Part shown: positions 8,016 to 16,442 of the stretch, piece by piece
Layout of the letters: each line of letters begins with the position of its first letter
Position numbering within the stretch: the stretch's first letter is position 1
Origin: Mannheimia indoligenes
GTDB taxonomy: Bacteria; Pseudomonadota; Gammaproteobacteria; Enterobacterales; Pasteurellaceae
Direction of reading: 5' to 3'
Length of the DNA: 64,000 nucleotides
Assembly: GCF_036880405.1 (NCBI RefSeq)
Contig: NZ_JBAJJM010000010.1
Span: 1 to 64,000 of the forward strand
Notes under the pieces: model-generated
The model's input: only the letters and a program-made list of their open reading frames with translations
The model's database searches: none
What the model was told of the DNA's origin: nothing
Translations under genes and position numbers: made by a program

Positions 8016-9737
8016 ATGATTAAGACGCTTTTTTCCCTATTTGTAAGCCTGTTGATGATAGGCTCATCTCACGCAGGGCTTTTCTCTTCTAAACCTAAAT
8101 TTTTAAAAGCGGAAGAAGCCTTTGTTTTTTCGTTAGAAAACCGCAATGAAAACCTGCTACTTAATTGGAACATTGCCGAAGATTATTATCTCTACAAAAA
8201 AGAGATCAAAATTACACCACAGAATATTGAACTTGGCGACATCAAATTCCCAGCGGCTGAGCAGTATAATGACGAATTTTTCGGGCAGGTTGAAATTTAC
8301 CGCAACGAACTACAATTAGCCGTGCCGTTTAAAGAGGTTAAAGATAATGCAGCTATTGAGGTGGTTTATCAAGGCTGCACCAAAGGTTTTTGCTACCCAC
8401 CCGAACGACTAGAACTGAAATTCGATAGTATTCTTACCGCAAATCCTGAAGAACTGGCAGAACAAGCGGTTGAAAATAGCGAAAATTTTGCAAAATCAGA
8501 ACAAGATAAACTTGCCGATAAGCTATCAAACAACCGCTTTTCGATTTTTTGGTTCTTTGTGCTTGGGTTAGGTTTGGCTTTCACGCCTTGCGTACTGCCA
8601 ATGTTACCGTTGCTTTCTGCCATTGTGATTGGCAATAAAGAACGCCCTTCTACCGCAAAAGCCCTCTTGCTAAGCCTAGCCTATGTTCAAGGTATGGCTC
8701 TAACTTATACGTTACTTGGCTTAATTGTAGCGGCAATTGGTTTGCCATTCCAAGTCGCACTGCAAAGTCCACCTGTATTGATTAGTTTATCCATTGTTTT
8801 CATTTTACTCGCTTGCTCAATGTTTGGTTTGTATGAAATCAAACTACCAAATAGCTGGCAACAAAAACTGAATGCGATGAGCCAAAAACAGCAAGGCGGT
8901 GCATTTGGCAGCGTTTTTGTAATGGGTATGATCGCAGGATTAATTGCTTCCCCTTGCACTTCAGCCCCTCTTTCAGGTGCATTGCTTTATGTTGCTCAAA
9001 GTGGCGATTTATTAACCGGAGGATTAGCTCTTTACTTGTTAGCATTAGGAATGGGGCTTCCGCTTATTCTTATTACACTATTTGGTAATAAAATTCTGCC
9101 GAAATCAGGCGAATGGTTGCTAAAAGTCAAAACTGCATTTGGCTTTGTTATGCTTGCACTGCCTGTATTTTTATTAAGCCGCGTGTTGCCAAGCCACTAT
9201 GAACCCTTTTTGTGGTCGGCACTTGCCGTCGCATTTTTGATTTGGTTATTAGAGACAATTCCATCTCGCTCTATAATGCAAAAAATCATCAAAATCTTTT
9301 TACTCATAGCATTAGCCTTTGCCGCTAAGCCTTGGACAGATTTAGTTTGGAATGGCTCTCAAATCGAGAAACAAAATACTCAACACTTAACGTTAGAGCA
9401 AATTCACTCACTTGCAGATTTAGAGGCAAAATTGACCGCTTCCAAAGGTAAAAAAGTGATGCTAGATCTCTACGCAGATTGGTGTGTTGCCTGTAAAGAA
9501 TTTGAAAAATATACATTTACAGATACTAATGTTCAGCAAAAGCTCAATGAGATGGTTGTTTTACAGATCGATCTCACCAAAAACTCCACAGAGAACATTG
9601 CATTTATGCAACATTTTAATGTATTAGGTTTACCTACAATCCTGTTTTTTGATGAAAACGGCAATGAATTAAGCCAATCTCGTGTTACCGGTTTTTTAGA
9701 AGCGAACCAATTTTTAGACCGGTTAAATAAACTTTAA
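8016..9737 (+). CDS. dsbD: Thiol:disulfide interchange protein DsbD
   Basis: Inner-membrane reductant carrier that passes electrons from cytoplasmic thioredoxin to periplasmic DsbC, DsbG and CcmG. The 573-residue precursor contains a signal peptide (MIKTLFSLFVSLLMIGSSHA), then a periplasmic alpha domain with the Cys pair in YQGCTKGFCYPP. The membrane beta domain has its Cys pair in FTPCVLPM and ASPCTSAP, and the C-terminal thioredoxin-like gamma domain has CVAC at residues 490-493. All three cysteine pairs are present. I chose the ATG at 8016; a TTG two codons earlier is possible and neither has a strong Shine-Dalgarno. epmC follows after 18 bases. Confidence 0.95.
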   Translation: MIKTLFSLFVSLLMIGSSHAGLFSSKPKFLKAEEAFVFSLENRNENLLLNWNIAEDYYLYKKEIKITPQNIELGDIKFPAAEQYNDEFFGQVEIYRNELQLAVPFKEVKDNAAIEVVYQGCTKGFCYPPERLELKFDSILTANPEELAEQAVENSENFAKSEQDKLADKLSNNRFSIFWFFVLGLGLAFTPCVLPMLPLLSAIVIGNKERPSTAKALLLSLAYVQGMALTYTLLGLIVAAIGLPFQVALQSPPVLISLSIVFILLACSMFGLYEIKLPNSWQQKLNAMSQKQQGGAFGSVFVMGMIAGLIASPCTSAPLSGALLYVAQSGDLLTGGLALYLLALGMGLPLILITLFGNKILPKSGEWLLKVKTAFGFVMLALPVFLLSRVLPSHYEPFLWSALAVAFLIWLLETIPSRSIMQKIIKIFLLIALAFAAKPWTDLVWNGSQIEKQNTQHLTLEQIHSLADLEAKLTASKGKKVMLDLYADWCVACKEFEKYTFTDTNVQQKLNEMVVLQIDLTKNSTENIAFMQHFNVLGLPTILFFDENGNELSQSRVTGFLEANQFLDRLNKL

Positions 9738-9755
9738 AAGAATAAAAGGAAGAAA

Positions 9756-10325
9756 ATGAATCAAGAAAACCACAAAATTGAAGATATTATTCGCATTTTT
9801 GATGACTGCTTTGCTACCGAATACAATACTCGGTTAGAACGTGGTGGCGATTACCCTATCTATTTACCTGCCTTTTTGGCAGAAGATGGCGTAAAAAGTG
9901 AACGCCCTTACAACGTGATTTTATTTGCTCACGGCTACTACAGCAGTGCATTGCACGAAATTGCCCATTGGCTGGTTGCTGGTGAAGAACGCCGAAAATT
10001 AGAAGATTTCGGTTATTGGTATGAACCGGACGGCAGATCTGCCGAACGCCAACGTGAATTTGAGAGTGCGGAAATTAAGCCTCAAGCAATAGAATGGGTA
10101 CTCGCGACCGCTGCCGGCTTCCGCTATTTTGCGAGTGCCGATAATCTCTCCGGCAACCCGGGCGATAATTCTGCATTCAAACAAGCAGTATATGCTCAAG
10201 TAAAAACTTACGCAGAACGAGGTTATCTCCCTAAACGAGCCGAAACCTTGCGTAAAGCATTATGTGCGTTTTATGGCACGCCTGATGTAATTGACTTAAA
10301 ACAATTTAATATTGAACGGATTTAG
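9756..10325 (+). CDS. epmC: Elongation factor P hydroxylase EpmC
   Basis: EpmC (YfcM) hydroxylates the beta-lysylated lysine of elongation factor P, a translation factor for polyproline stretches (cytoplasm). The 189-residue protein has the family core SSALHEIAHWLVAGEERRK near residues 68-86, where HEIAH provides putative metal-binding His and Glu residues. GYWYEPDGRSAERQREFE follows. Start ATG 9756 has AAGGAAG 4 bases upstream. It is probably co-transcribed with dsbD. A terminator built from two USS cores follows. Confidence 0.92.
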   Translation: MNQENHKIEDIIRIFDDCFATEYNTRLERGGDYPIYLPAFLAEDGVKSERPYNVILFAHGYYSSALHEIAHWLVAGEERRKLEDFGYWYEPDGRSAERQREFESAEIKPQAIEWVLATAAGFRYFASADNLSGNPGDNSAFKQAVYAQVKTYAERGYLPKRAETLRKALCAFYGTPDVIDLKQFNIERI

Positions 10326-10347
10326 TTGCAAAAATCTGAAAAAATAT

Positions 10348-10380
10348 GACCGCTTGTAAACATTACAAGCGGTCTTTTTT
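10348..10380 (+). terminator. Terminator made of inverted USS cores after epmC
   Basis: GACCGCTTGTAA (10348-10359) pairs perfectly with TTACAAGCGGTC (10363-10374) around a three-base loop and is followed by six T. Each arm contains a full 9-base USS core. Confidence 0.92.
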
Positions 10381-10450
10381 GCAAAATTTACACACCAGAC
10401 AATTTGCTAACATCATCTTCTAATTGATACTTCACTCCCAATCTAATTTC

Positions 10451-10468
10451 AGCGTACACTTGTTACTT
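10451..10468. promoter_or_regulatory. FabR-like operator 1 (acyl-CoA synthetase promoter)
   Basis: AGCGTACACTTGTTACTT resembles the FabR-type dyad whose core is ACA-N2-TGT. It shares the ACACTTGTT core with sites at 10503 and 17702, both next to fatty-acid genes. The first eight bases, AGCGTACA, are the most typical half-site. Confidence 0.55.
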
Positions 10469-10502
10469 TTTCCTAGATTTATCGGATAAAAATAGTTATA
10501 TT

Positions 10503-10520
10503 AGAGTACACTTGTTCACT
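10503..10520. promoter_or_regulatory. FabR-like operator 2 (acyl-CoA synthetase promoter)
   Basis: AGAGTACACTTGTTCACT directly follows a possible -10 TATATT (10497-10502) and lies 52 bases (about five helical turns) from operator 1. It differs from the fabB site at 17702 in only two of 18 positions. Its position over the probable transcription start suggests repression. Confidence 0.6.
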
Positions 10521-10542
10521 GAAATTTAAAATTAAAAACAGA

Positions 10543-12321
10543 ATGATGACATCTTTAGACTTCCACTTTATCAATCGTTTTCACCAACAAGCTCAGAGGT
10601 TATCTCTCCAGCCTGCAGCCCGTTTTCTCCAAAATGGAAAATGGGTGGAGTTGAATTGGGTAACATTGCAAAAACATATTGATGAACTTTCTTACGCTTT
10701 GTTAGCTAGTGGTATTGAGGTGCAAGACAAAGTGGCTATTTTTGCACAAAATATGCCTCGTTGGACGATTGCCGATATCGGCACAATGCAAATTCGTGCC
10801 GTTAGCGTGCCAATTTATGCAACGAATACTGCTAAACAAGTTGAGTATATTTTAAACGATGCAGATATTAAAATTCTCTTTGTTGGCGATCAAGAACAAT
10901 ATGATATTGCTATTGAAATAGCGAACAAGTGTCCACTATTACAAAAAATAGTGGCAATGAAACAGTCTATTAAATTGCGTGATATCAAAATTGCTCAACA
11001 TTGGCAAGATTTTATCAACGTATCGCCAAATGATACTGAATTGAATCAACGATTAAATGATAAACGTTTAGATGACCTATTCACTCTTATTTATACATCA
11101 GGCACAACAGGTGAACCAAAAGGGGTAATGCTAGATTATGCGAATTTAGCTTATCAGCTTCAGGCTCACGATAAAGCACTTCCGAACATCGATGAAAATG
11201 ATGTATCGCTCTCATTTTTACCCATTTCTCATATTTTTGAACGGGCTTGGGTCTATTATGTTCTACACCGAGGTGCTATAAACTGTTATTTGGAAGATCC
11301 CCATCAAGTTCGTGATGCTCTTACTGCACTAAAACCGACTTTAATGTGTGCTGTACCAAGATTCTATGAAAAAATTTATGCGGCAATATGGGATAAAGTA
11401 AATCAAGCACCAAGCCACCGCCAAACCTTGTTTAATTGGGCTATTCGCTCGGCTCAATCCCATTTACTTGGTAAAAAAACAACTTTTTTAAACCGCTTGC
11501 AATACATCATTGCAGATAAATTGGTTTTATCCAAATTACGTTCTCTTCTCGGTGGAAAAATCCGTATGATGCCCTGCGGTGGTGCAACACTTGATCCTTC
11601 TATAGGTACCTTTTTCCAAAGTATTGGTATCAACATTAAACTTGGGTATGGTATGACTGAAACTACTGCCACAGTTTCCTGCTGGTCAGAGAACAATATC
11701 AATGTTCATTCAATTGGTATCTTAATGCCTGGTACAGAAGTTAAAATCGGTGAAGAAAATGAGATTTTAGTACGAAGTGGAGCCGTTATGAGGGGATATT
11801 ACAAAAAGCCTGAAGAAACCGCTAAGACTTTCACGGCAGATGGATTTTTGAAAACAGGGGATGCAGGGGAACTCGATTCTCAAGGTAATCTTTATATTAC
11901 AGATAGAATTAAGGAGTTAATGAAAACCTCAAATGGCAAATATATTGCCCCACAATATGTTGAAGGGAAAATTGGTAAAGATAAATTTATAGAACAAATT
12001 GCCATTATTGCTGATGCGAAAAAATATGTTTCTGCATTGATTGTCCCTTGCTTTGACAGCCTTGAGGAATACGCCAAGAAACTGAATATCCGCTATCAAG
12101 ATCGCCTAGAGCTGATAAAAAATGCTGAGGTGGTTAAAATGTTCGAACAACGCATAAATGAATTGCAAAAAGATCTTGCGAGTTTTGAGCAGATACAAAA
12201 ATTTACCTTATTATCTCAAGCATTTACAACTAAAATGGAAGAAATTACGCCTACATTAAAACTGAGACGAAAAGTGATTTTAGAACGCTACAAAGAACAA
12301 ATTGAGCAAATGTATAAATAG
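10543..12321 (+). CDS. Long-chain acyl-CoA synthetase (AMP-forming)
   Basis: ANL-superfamily ligase that activates a fatty acid through an acyl-adenylate, most similar in style to the FadD15-like ligases (Haemophilus HI0002 type). The 592-residue protein has the P-loop-like YTSGTTGEPKGVM near residues 184-196. It also has SFLPISHIFERAW, GYGMTETTA near residue 368 and the A8 hinge YITDRIKELMKTSNGKYIAP near residue 450. It could charge exogenous fatty acids for phospholipid synthesis. Two FabR-like operators lie ahead of it. ATG codons at 10543 and 10546 are both possible starts; no clear Shine-Dalgarno is seen. Confidence 0.9.
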   Translation: MMTSLDFHFINRFHQQAQRLSLQPAARFLQNGKWVELNWVTLQKHIDELSYALLASGIEVQDKVAIFAQNMPRWTIADIGTMQIRAVSVPIYATNTAKQVEYILNDADIKILFVGDQEQYDIAIEIANKCPLLQKIVAMKQSIKLRDIKIAQHWQDFINVSPNDTELNQRLNDKRLDDLFTLIYTSGTTGEPKGVMLDYANLAYQLQAHDKALPNIDENDVSLSFLPISHIFERAWVYYVLHRGAINCYLEDPHQVRDALTALKPTLMCAVPRFYEKIYAAIWDKVNQAPSHRQTLFNWAIRSAQSHLLGKKTTFLNRLQYIIADKLVLSKLRSLLGGKIRMMPCGGATLDPSIGTFFQSIGINIKLGYGMTETTATVSCWSENNINVHSIGILMPGTEVKIGEENEILVRSGAVMRGYYKKPEETAKTFTADGFLKTGDAGELDSQGNLYITDRIKELMKTSNGKYIAPQYVEGKIGKDKFIEQIAIIADAKKYVSALIVPCFDSLEEYAKKLNIRYQDRLELIKNAEVVKMFEQRINELQKDLASFEQIQKFTLLSQAFTTKMEEITPTLKLRRKVILERYKEQIEQMYK

Positions 12322-12354
12322 CACAACTCTTTGAGTTTTAAGTGAAATTCACAT

Positions 12355-12383
12355 AAAAGCAGATCGCAATGATCTGCTTTTTG
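12355..12383. terminator. Bidirectional terminator, acyl-CoA synthetase / RidA-family gene
   Basis: AAAAGCAGATC (12355-12365) pairs perfectly with GATCTGCTTTT (12371-12381) around a five-base loop, between two convergent genes. Confidence 0.9.
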
Positions 12384-12728
12384 TTATACAGCTGCTGTTA
12401 CCACAATTTCCACTTTCCAGTTTGGATTAGCCAATTTCGCTTCAACCGCAGCTCTGGGCGGAGCATTATTTTCGGCAACCCATTCGTCCCACGCTCGGTT
12501 CATTTCAGCATAGTCTGTCATCTCTTTTAAATAAACCGTTGCCATTAAAATTTTGCTTTTATCGGTGTTAGCTTTTGCTAACCATTTATCAATTTCAGCC
12601 AATACTTGCTGGGTTTGAGTATAAGCATCGGCTGTTTCATCAAGTGGCACTTGCCCTGCTAAATATGCTACGCCATTGTGAATGGCGACTTCTGAGAAGC
12701 GATTACCAACTTCAAAACGTTGAATCAT
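12384..12728 (-). CDS. RidA-family protein (YoaB-like)
   Basis: Member of the YjgF/YER057c/UK114 (Rid) superfamily; RidA-type members hydrolyse reactive enamines and imines such as 2-aminoacrylate released by PLP enzymes (cytoplasm). The 114-residue protein has the family C-terminal signature with the substrate-binding arginine (NAPPRAAVEAKLA, Arg92). The sequence resembles the YoaB/HI1627 branch more than classical RidA, so the exact substrate is uncertain. The gene lies 10 bases downstream of a small lipoprotein gene and close to ilvE, whose enzyme is a known victim of 2-aminoacrylate in enterobacteria. A terminator separates ilvE from this pair. Confidence 0.85.
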   Translation of the reverse strand: MIQRFEVGNRFSEVAIHNGVAYLAGQVPLDETADAYTQTQQVLAEIDKWLAKANTDKSKILMATVYLKEMTDYAEMNRAWDEWVAENNAPPRAAVEAKLANPNWKVEIVVTAAV

Positions 12729-12738
12729 ATTATTTCCT

Positions 12739-13239
12739 CTAGCTTTTTAAACATTGTCCTTTATAAGCTTTATGCCCTTTAACTTCCTGTCTAATCTCCA
12801 TTTTTTGATTAGAAAAATCCGTTACCATTAATTCAATAGTTTTATTATTTTCAGTATCAGACAGAGAGCTAAATAAATTCTCTTCAAATTGTTGTAAAGC
12901 AGGATCACGCTGCAATTCAGCCCATATCTCAGCACGATGAGTGCGTTGTAATGACTGGGTTACGATACGATAAACAATTTTATTATTCTGTAAATTCCAA
13001 CGTCCATTTTGTTGTATAGAATAAATAAAAATCGGTTTTTGGAGCGGGTAATTAATTGTGCCTTGATTGATAATATTACCGTTTGATGCAAACTTCAGAT
13101 TATCTATCGTGCTAATATTAAAATCGTCGTAATTAATCGTACATTTCCAATTGCCAATTAATTGGTTAGAATTAGAAATGCTTGATGAACAACCGGCTAA
13201 TGCGAATGCGGTTAAACCTAAAAAAATTAACTTTTTCAT
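12739..13239 (-). CDS. Small lipoprotein of unknown function
   Basis: The 166-residue protein has a lipoprotein signal peptide with lipobox LAGC and modified Cys17, followed by a Ser/Asn linker (SSSISNSNQ). Residue +2 is Ser, which favours the outer membrane. The mature part begins LIGNWKCTINYDD, reminiscent of lipocalin-like or META-type small beta barrels, and has one further Cys near the C-terminus (GQCLKS) that could pair with the Cys in NWKC. I do not recognise a named family. It is followed after 10 bases by the RidA-family gene and probably shares its transcript. Confidence 0.75.
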   Translation of the reverse strand: MKKLIFLGLTAFALAGCSSSISNSNQLIGNWKCTINYDDFNISTIDNLKFASNGNIINQGTINYPLQKPIFIYSIQQNGRWNLQNNKIVYRIVTQSLQRTHRAEIWAELQRDPALQQFEENLFSSLSDTENNKTIELMVTDFSNQKMEIRQEVKGHKAYKGQCLKS

Positions 13240-13254
13240 ATTCTCTTAAAAAAT

Positions 13255-13290
13255 AAAGCGGTAAAAAAATCTTATTTTTTGACCGCTTGT
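13255..13290. terminator. USS-based terminator between ilvE and the lipoprotein gene
   Basis: AAGCGGTaAAAAAA faces TTTTTTGACCGCTT across a short loop. This is a USS-core hairpin downstream of ilvE on the minus strand; one arm has a base missing. Confidence 0.7.
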
Positions 13291-13304
13291 ATGTGATATA
13301 AAAA

Positions 13305-14342
13305 TTATTCTACTTTAACAATCCAGCCTTCCGGTGCTTCAACATCACCAAATTGAATGCCTGTTAATTCTGCATATAAACGGCGGGTAATTGGACCGAC
13401 TTCCGTTTCAGAATGAAAAACGTGGAACTTATCTTTGTGCTGAATACCACCAACAGGGGTGATTACTGCGGCTGTACCGCACGCACCTGCTTCAATAAAT
13501 TGATCAAGTTGGTCGATATACACATCGCCTTCAATCGCTTCCATACCTAAACGTTCTTTGGCAATATGGAGCAATGAGTATTTGGTAATACTTGGTAAAA
13601 TTGACTCTGAAATCGGCGTGATAAATTTGTTATCTTTAGTAATACCAAAGAAGTTTGCCGCTCCCACTTCTTCAATTTTCGTGTGCGTTTTCGGATCTAA
13701 ATAAATCGCATCGGCAAATTTACGGGTTGCCGAACTTTCTTCCACTGCTAATTCGTGTGGTAATAAACTTGCTGCATAGTTTCCGCCCACTTTTACGCCG
13801 CCAGTACCCATTGGAGCAGCACGGTCATAGTCTGTTGTGATAAAGTTAGATGGTGCTAATCCACCTTTAAAATACGCTCCCACCGGGCAGCAAAATACGG
13901 AGAAAATAAATTCAGGAGCTGCTCTCACACCAATGTTTTCGCCAACGCCGATTAAAAATGGGCGTAAGTAAAGCGTTGCACCAGAACCATAAGGACCTAA
14001 CCAGTCTTGGTTTGCTTTAACCACTTCCTTGCAAGCACGGATAAATAATTCAGTCGGCACACGTGGCATTAATAAACGATCTGCCGTACGTTGCATACGT
14101 TCTGCGTTTTGATCAGGGCGGAATAAGTTGATTGAACCATCTTTGCAGCGGTAAGCCTTTAAGCCCTCAAAACATTGTTGTCCGTAATGTAATGCAGTTG
14201 AGCCTTCGTGAATGTGTAATACGTTATCTTGTGTTAATTCGCCTTCATTCCATTTACCATCTTTCCAGTGAGCAATGAAACGGTAATCTGTTTTGATATA
14301 GGAAAAGCCTAAATTTGCCCAATCTAACTCTTTTAATGCCAT
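13305..14342 (-). CDS. ilvE: Branched-chain amino acid aminotransferase
   Basis: PLP-dependent class IV transaminase for the last step of valine, leucine and isoleucine synthesis (cytoplasm). The 345-residue protein is of the longer type II (mitochondrial-BCAT-like) form found in Haemophilus. Markers are HYGQQCFEGLKAYR near residue 52, the PLP-lysine in GGVKVGGNYAAS near residue 190, and EVGAANFFGIT. ATG 14342 has AAGGACAC upstream. A TAGAAT at 14387-14392 on the minus strand may be its -10 box. No leader-peptide attenuator was recognised. Confidence 0.95.
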   Translation of the reverse strand: MALKELDWANLGFSYIKTDYRFIAHWKDGKWNEGELTQDNVLHIHEGSTALHYGQQCFEGLKAYRCKDGSINLFRPDQNAERMQRTADRLLMPRVPTELFIRACKEVVKANQDWLGPYGSGATLYLRPFLIGVGENIGVRAAPEFIFSVFCCPVGAYFKGGLAPSNFITTDYDRAAPMGTGGVKVGGNYAASLLPHELAVEESSATRKFADAIYLDPKTHTKIEEVGAANFFGITKDNKFITPISESILPSITKYSLLHIAKERLGMEAIEGDVYIDQLDQFIEAGACGTAAVITPVGGIQHKDKFHVFHSETEVGPITRRLYAELTGIQFGDVEAPEGWIVKVE

Positions 14343-14834
14343 TGTTGTGTCCTTTTATTTTTTTAATGTTGCTAATTAATTCAGATATTCTAAAACAAAA
14401 TGGAGGTTGAAGTAAGGATTTTTCAGAGAAATTGAGTGAAAAAATTAGGACTTAAATTTATATTTTTTTACACTTTATCAGCTATTAAATAGCCTATTCA
14501 CTCGCTAACATTTTCAGATTGGAGAAACAACCAAGCACCATTGTTTTCCCTAATATAATCCTAATAATTTCAATGAGTTAATCTTACTAGATAAAAAGAA
14601 AACTTACTCCCCATCAGATTTAAATTATCTGCTTATACAAGCGGTCAAAAACGAATAATTTTCTGCAAAATATACCTATCTTTATAATGAATAGCTTTTT
14701 CGGTCGATGAGAAACGATTCAAATGAAGCTAGAAGGACTAAGCACTGTGGAATACAGCACTCAGTCCTTGAATTAAATCAATCTAACTTTTCGATACAGA
14801 GCTATTTTTAGCCGCCTTTTTCATCTCTATTAAA
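14343..14834. other. 492-bp intergenic region between ilvE and the Nramp-like gene
   Basis: AT-rich, no convincing open frame. It contains one USS (ACAAGCGGT near 14637), a TATAAT at 14683-14688 and a hairpin AAGGACT (14733-14739)/AGTCCTT (14763-14769) with an inner CTGT/ACAG pair. The hairpin lacks a T-tract on either strand, so it is a poor terminator. It could be the end of the Nramp-like mRNA or part of a short RNA starting below the TATAAT. I cannot decide. Confidence 0.4.
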
Positions 14835-16103
14835 TTAACCAATAATTCCAAACTGCTGTGCTAAGAATAATAATGCAAAAGCAGTTAAGTAAATTAAGCC
14901 AACGACTGCTAACCAGAATAATCCGCCTGTTACACGGTGCTCGCCTTTCAGCACTAATGAGAAGTTTAACCACGCAAAAATTGGCGTTGAAACAAACGAT
15001 GAAATCATTGCAAATTTCAGCATTGTTGCTACATCACTCATAAATACACTAATAATTAAGATACCAATTGCTGATGTGAGTGTTAGCCAGATCGCTAATT
15101 CTGTTTGAGAATGCTCTTTACGGTTCGTTAAAATACGCAATGCTTCTGCATTCGCACGAGAATATCCGTCAATAACTGTAATGGTTGTACCAAACATACA
15201 CATAAAGGCAATGAATGCAATTAACAGCTTAGACCAATCACCAATTGCAAAGGCATACATTTTGATCAATTGAGCAATGTATTTTACACCGGCTTGCTCA
15301 ACTTGTTCGCCTGAACCATATTGTACCAATGCCCCTAATGCTAGGAAAACAATTGCTAAAATGGCTGTGCCAATATAGCCCACGTTGAAGTCAAAAATAC
15401 CGTCTTGATAGCTGATTTTACTAAAACGTTTTTTAGCAATAACCCACATTGAGTTAATTGCTGAAATTTCAATTGGTGCCGGCATCCAACCCATTAAAGC
15501 AACAATAAAACCCAGTGCGGCTAAATTCCACGGAGACGGCTCAATAAAATCAGGGGCAACTGTAATTCCACCCTTTAAAGCCGCAATCACTACTGCAGTT
15601 ACTGTTGAAACCGTTAGAGCAATCATAATCCATTTAGATAGAGAATCTAAGAAACGATATTTCCCTAAAAGCAATATTCCCCAGGTTACTACAATCACGA
15701 TTGTCCCTGCCATTGGAATGCTTAAATCAAATGGAACACCTAATGCTGAAAAAATAAATTTTAAGATCGCAGCCGTAACAATGCCTACAGCAGCCGTATT
15801 AATCATTGCGGCAATCACATTTAGAATAAAGAAAATAACGAGATAAATACCACCCTTATCTTTATAACCTTCTAATAAACTTTTACCGCTTGAAAGTGTG
15901 TATTGCACGCCAAAACGGAAAAACGGATACTTAAACAAGTTCGCTAAAATAATAATAATTGCTAATTGCCAACCATAAATTGCACCGGCTTGGGTTGAAG
16001 CAACAATATGCGAGCCACCTACAGCCGCTGATGCCATTAAAATACCCGGACCCATTGCGGCAAACTTACTTTGCCAAGTTGAACGTTCTACTTGTTGTGT
16101 CAT
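14835..16103 (-). CDS. Nramp-related transporter lacking the canonical metal ligands
   Basis: The 422-residue protein has 11-12 hydrophobic segments. Its fold signature is the Nramp (SLC11) start MGPGILMASAAVGGSHIVAS. Canonical Nramp metal transporters have DPGN in TM1 and MPH in TM6. Here the equivalent positions read SAAVGGSH and MGWMPAPIEIS, so the metal-binding Asp, Asn and His are absent. This places it in a divergent Nramp-like clade whose substrate may not be Mn2+/Fe2+. ATG 16103 follows GGAGA. It is a single-gene unit. The substrate is unknown. Confidence 0.85.
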   Translation of the reverse strand: MTQQVERSTWQSKFAAMGPGILMASAAVGGSHIVASTQAGAIYGWQLAIIIILANLFKYPFFRFGVQYTLSSGKSLLEGYKDKGGIYLVIFFILNVIAAMINTAAVGIVTAAILKFIFSALGVPFDLSIPMAGTIVIVVTWGILLLGKYRFLDSLSKWIMIALTVSTVTAVVIAALKGGITVAPDFIEPSPWNLAALGFIVALMGWMPAPIEISAINSMWVIAKKRFSKISYQDGIFDFNVGYIGTAILAIVFLALGALVQYGSGEQVEQAGVKYIAQLIKMYAFAIGDWSKLLIAFIAFMCMFGTTITVIDGYSRANAEALRILTNRKEHSQTELAIWLTLTSAIGILIISVFMSDVATMLKFAMISSFVSTPIFAWLNFSLVLKGEHRVTGGLFWLAVVGLIYLTAFALLFLAQQFGIIG

Positions 16104-16442
16104 ATATTCTCCAAAATATGTGTAAGACCTTTAATAAGGCTCCATTCTACTCATAAAATAAAGTAAAAAATAGATGACGAAAAATCTTGTTAAAAAAATG
16201 CTAAAATTATTATGCTGTTTAATAAATTGAAATTCTTTTATATGGCGACCAGAAAAATAATTTAGCAAAATTTAATGCTAAAAATATAACCATAAGTAGA
16301 TAAAAATAAAATTTTAAATTTTTTATCAAAAATATGGGAAAGGTGTGAAACAGAGGTGAATTTGCAAATTTTTAGCCAAATTCAACCGCTTGTAGGCAAT
16401 AAAAAAGTGCGTTACCGCACTTTTTTATCCATTAAGATGAGA
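16104..16442. other. 339-bp intergenic region between the Nramp-like gene and fabB
   Basis: Very AT-rich DNA that must hold the promoter of the Nramp-like gene, one USS (ACCGCTTGT near 16385) and the fabB terminator at 16401-16426. No open frame or RNA gene was recognised. Confidence 0.5.
16401..16426 (-). terminator. fabB terminator
   Basis: AAAAAAGTGCG (16401-16411) pairs perfectly with CGCACTTTTTT (16416-16426) around a four-base loop, 17 bases beyond the fabB stop codon. Confidence 0.93.

Noticed and set aside
14700..14720. GGTCGATGAGAAACG resembles the hammerhead ribozyme core (CTGATGA...GAAA)
   Set aside because: The core reads CGATGA, not CTGATGA, and stems I-III cannot be drawn around it.
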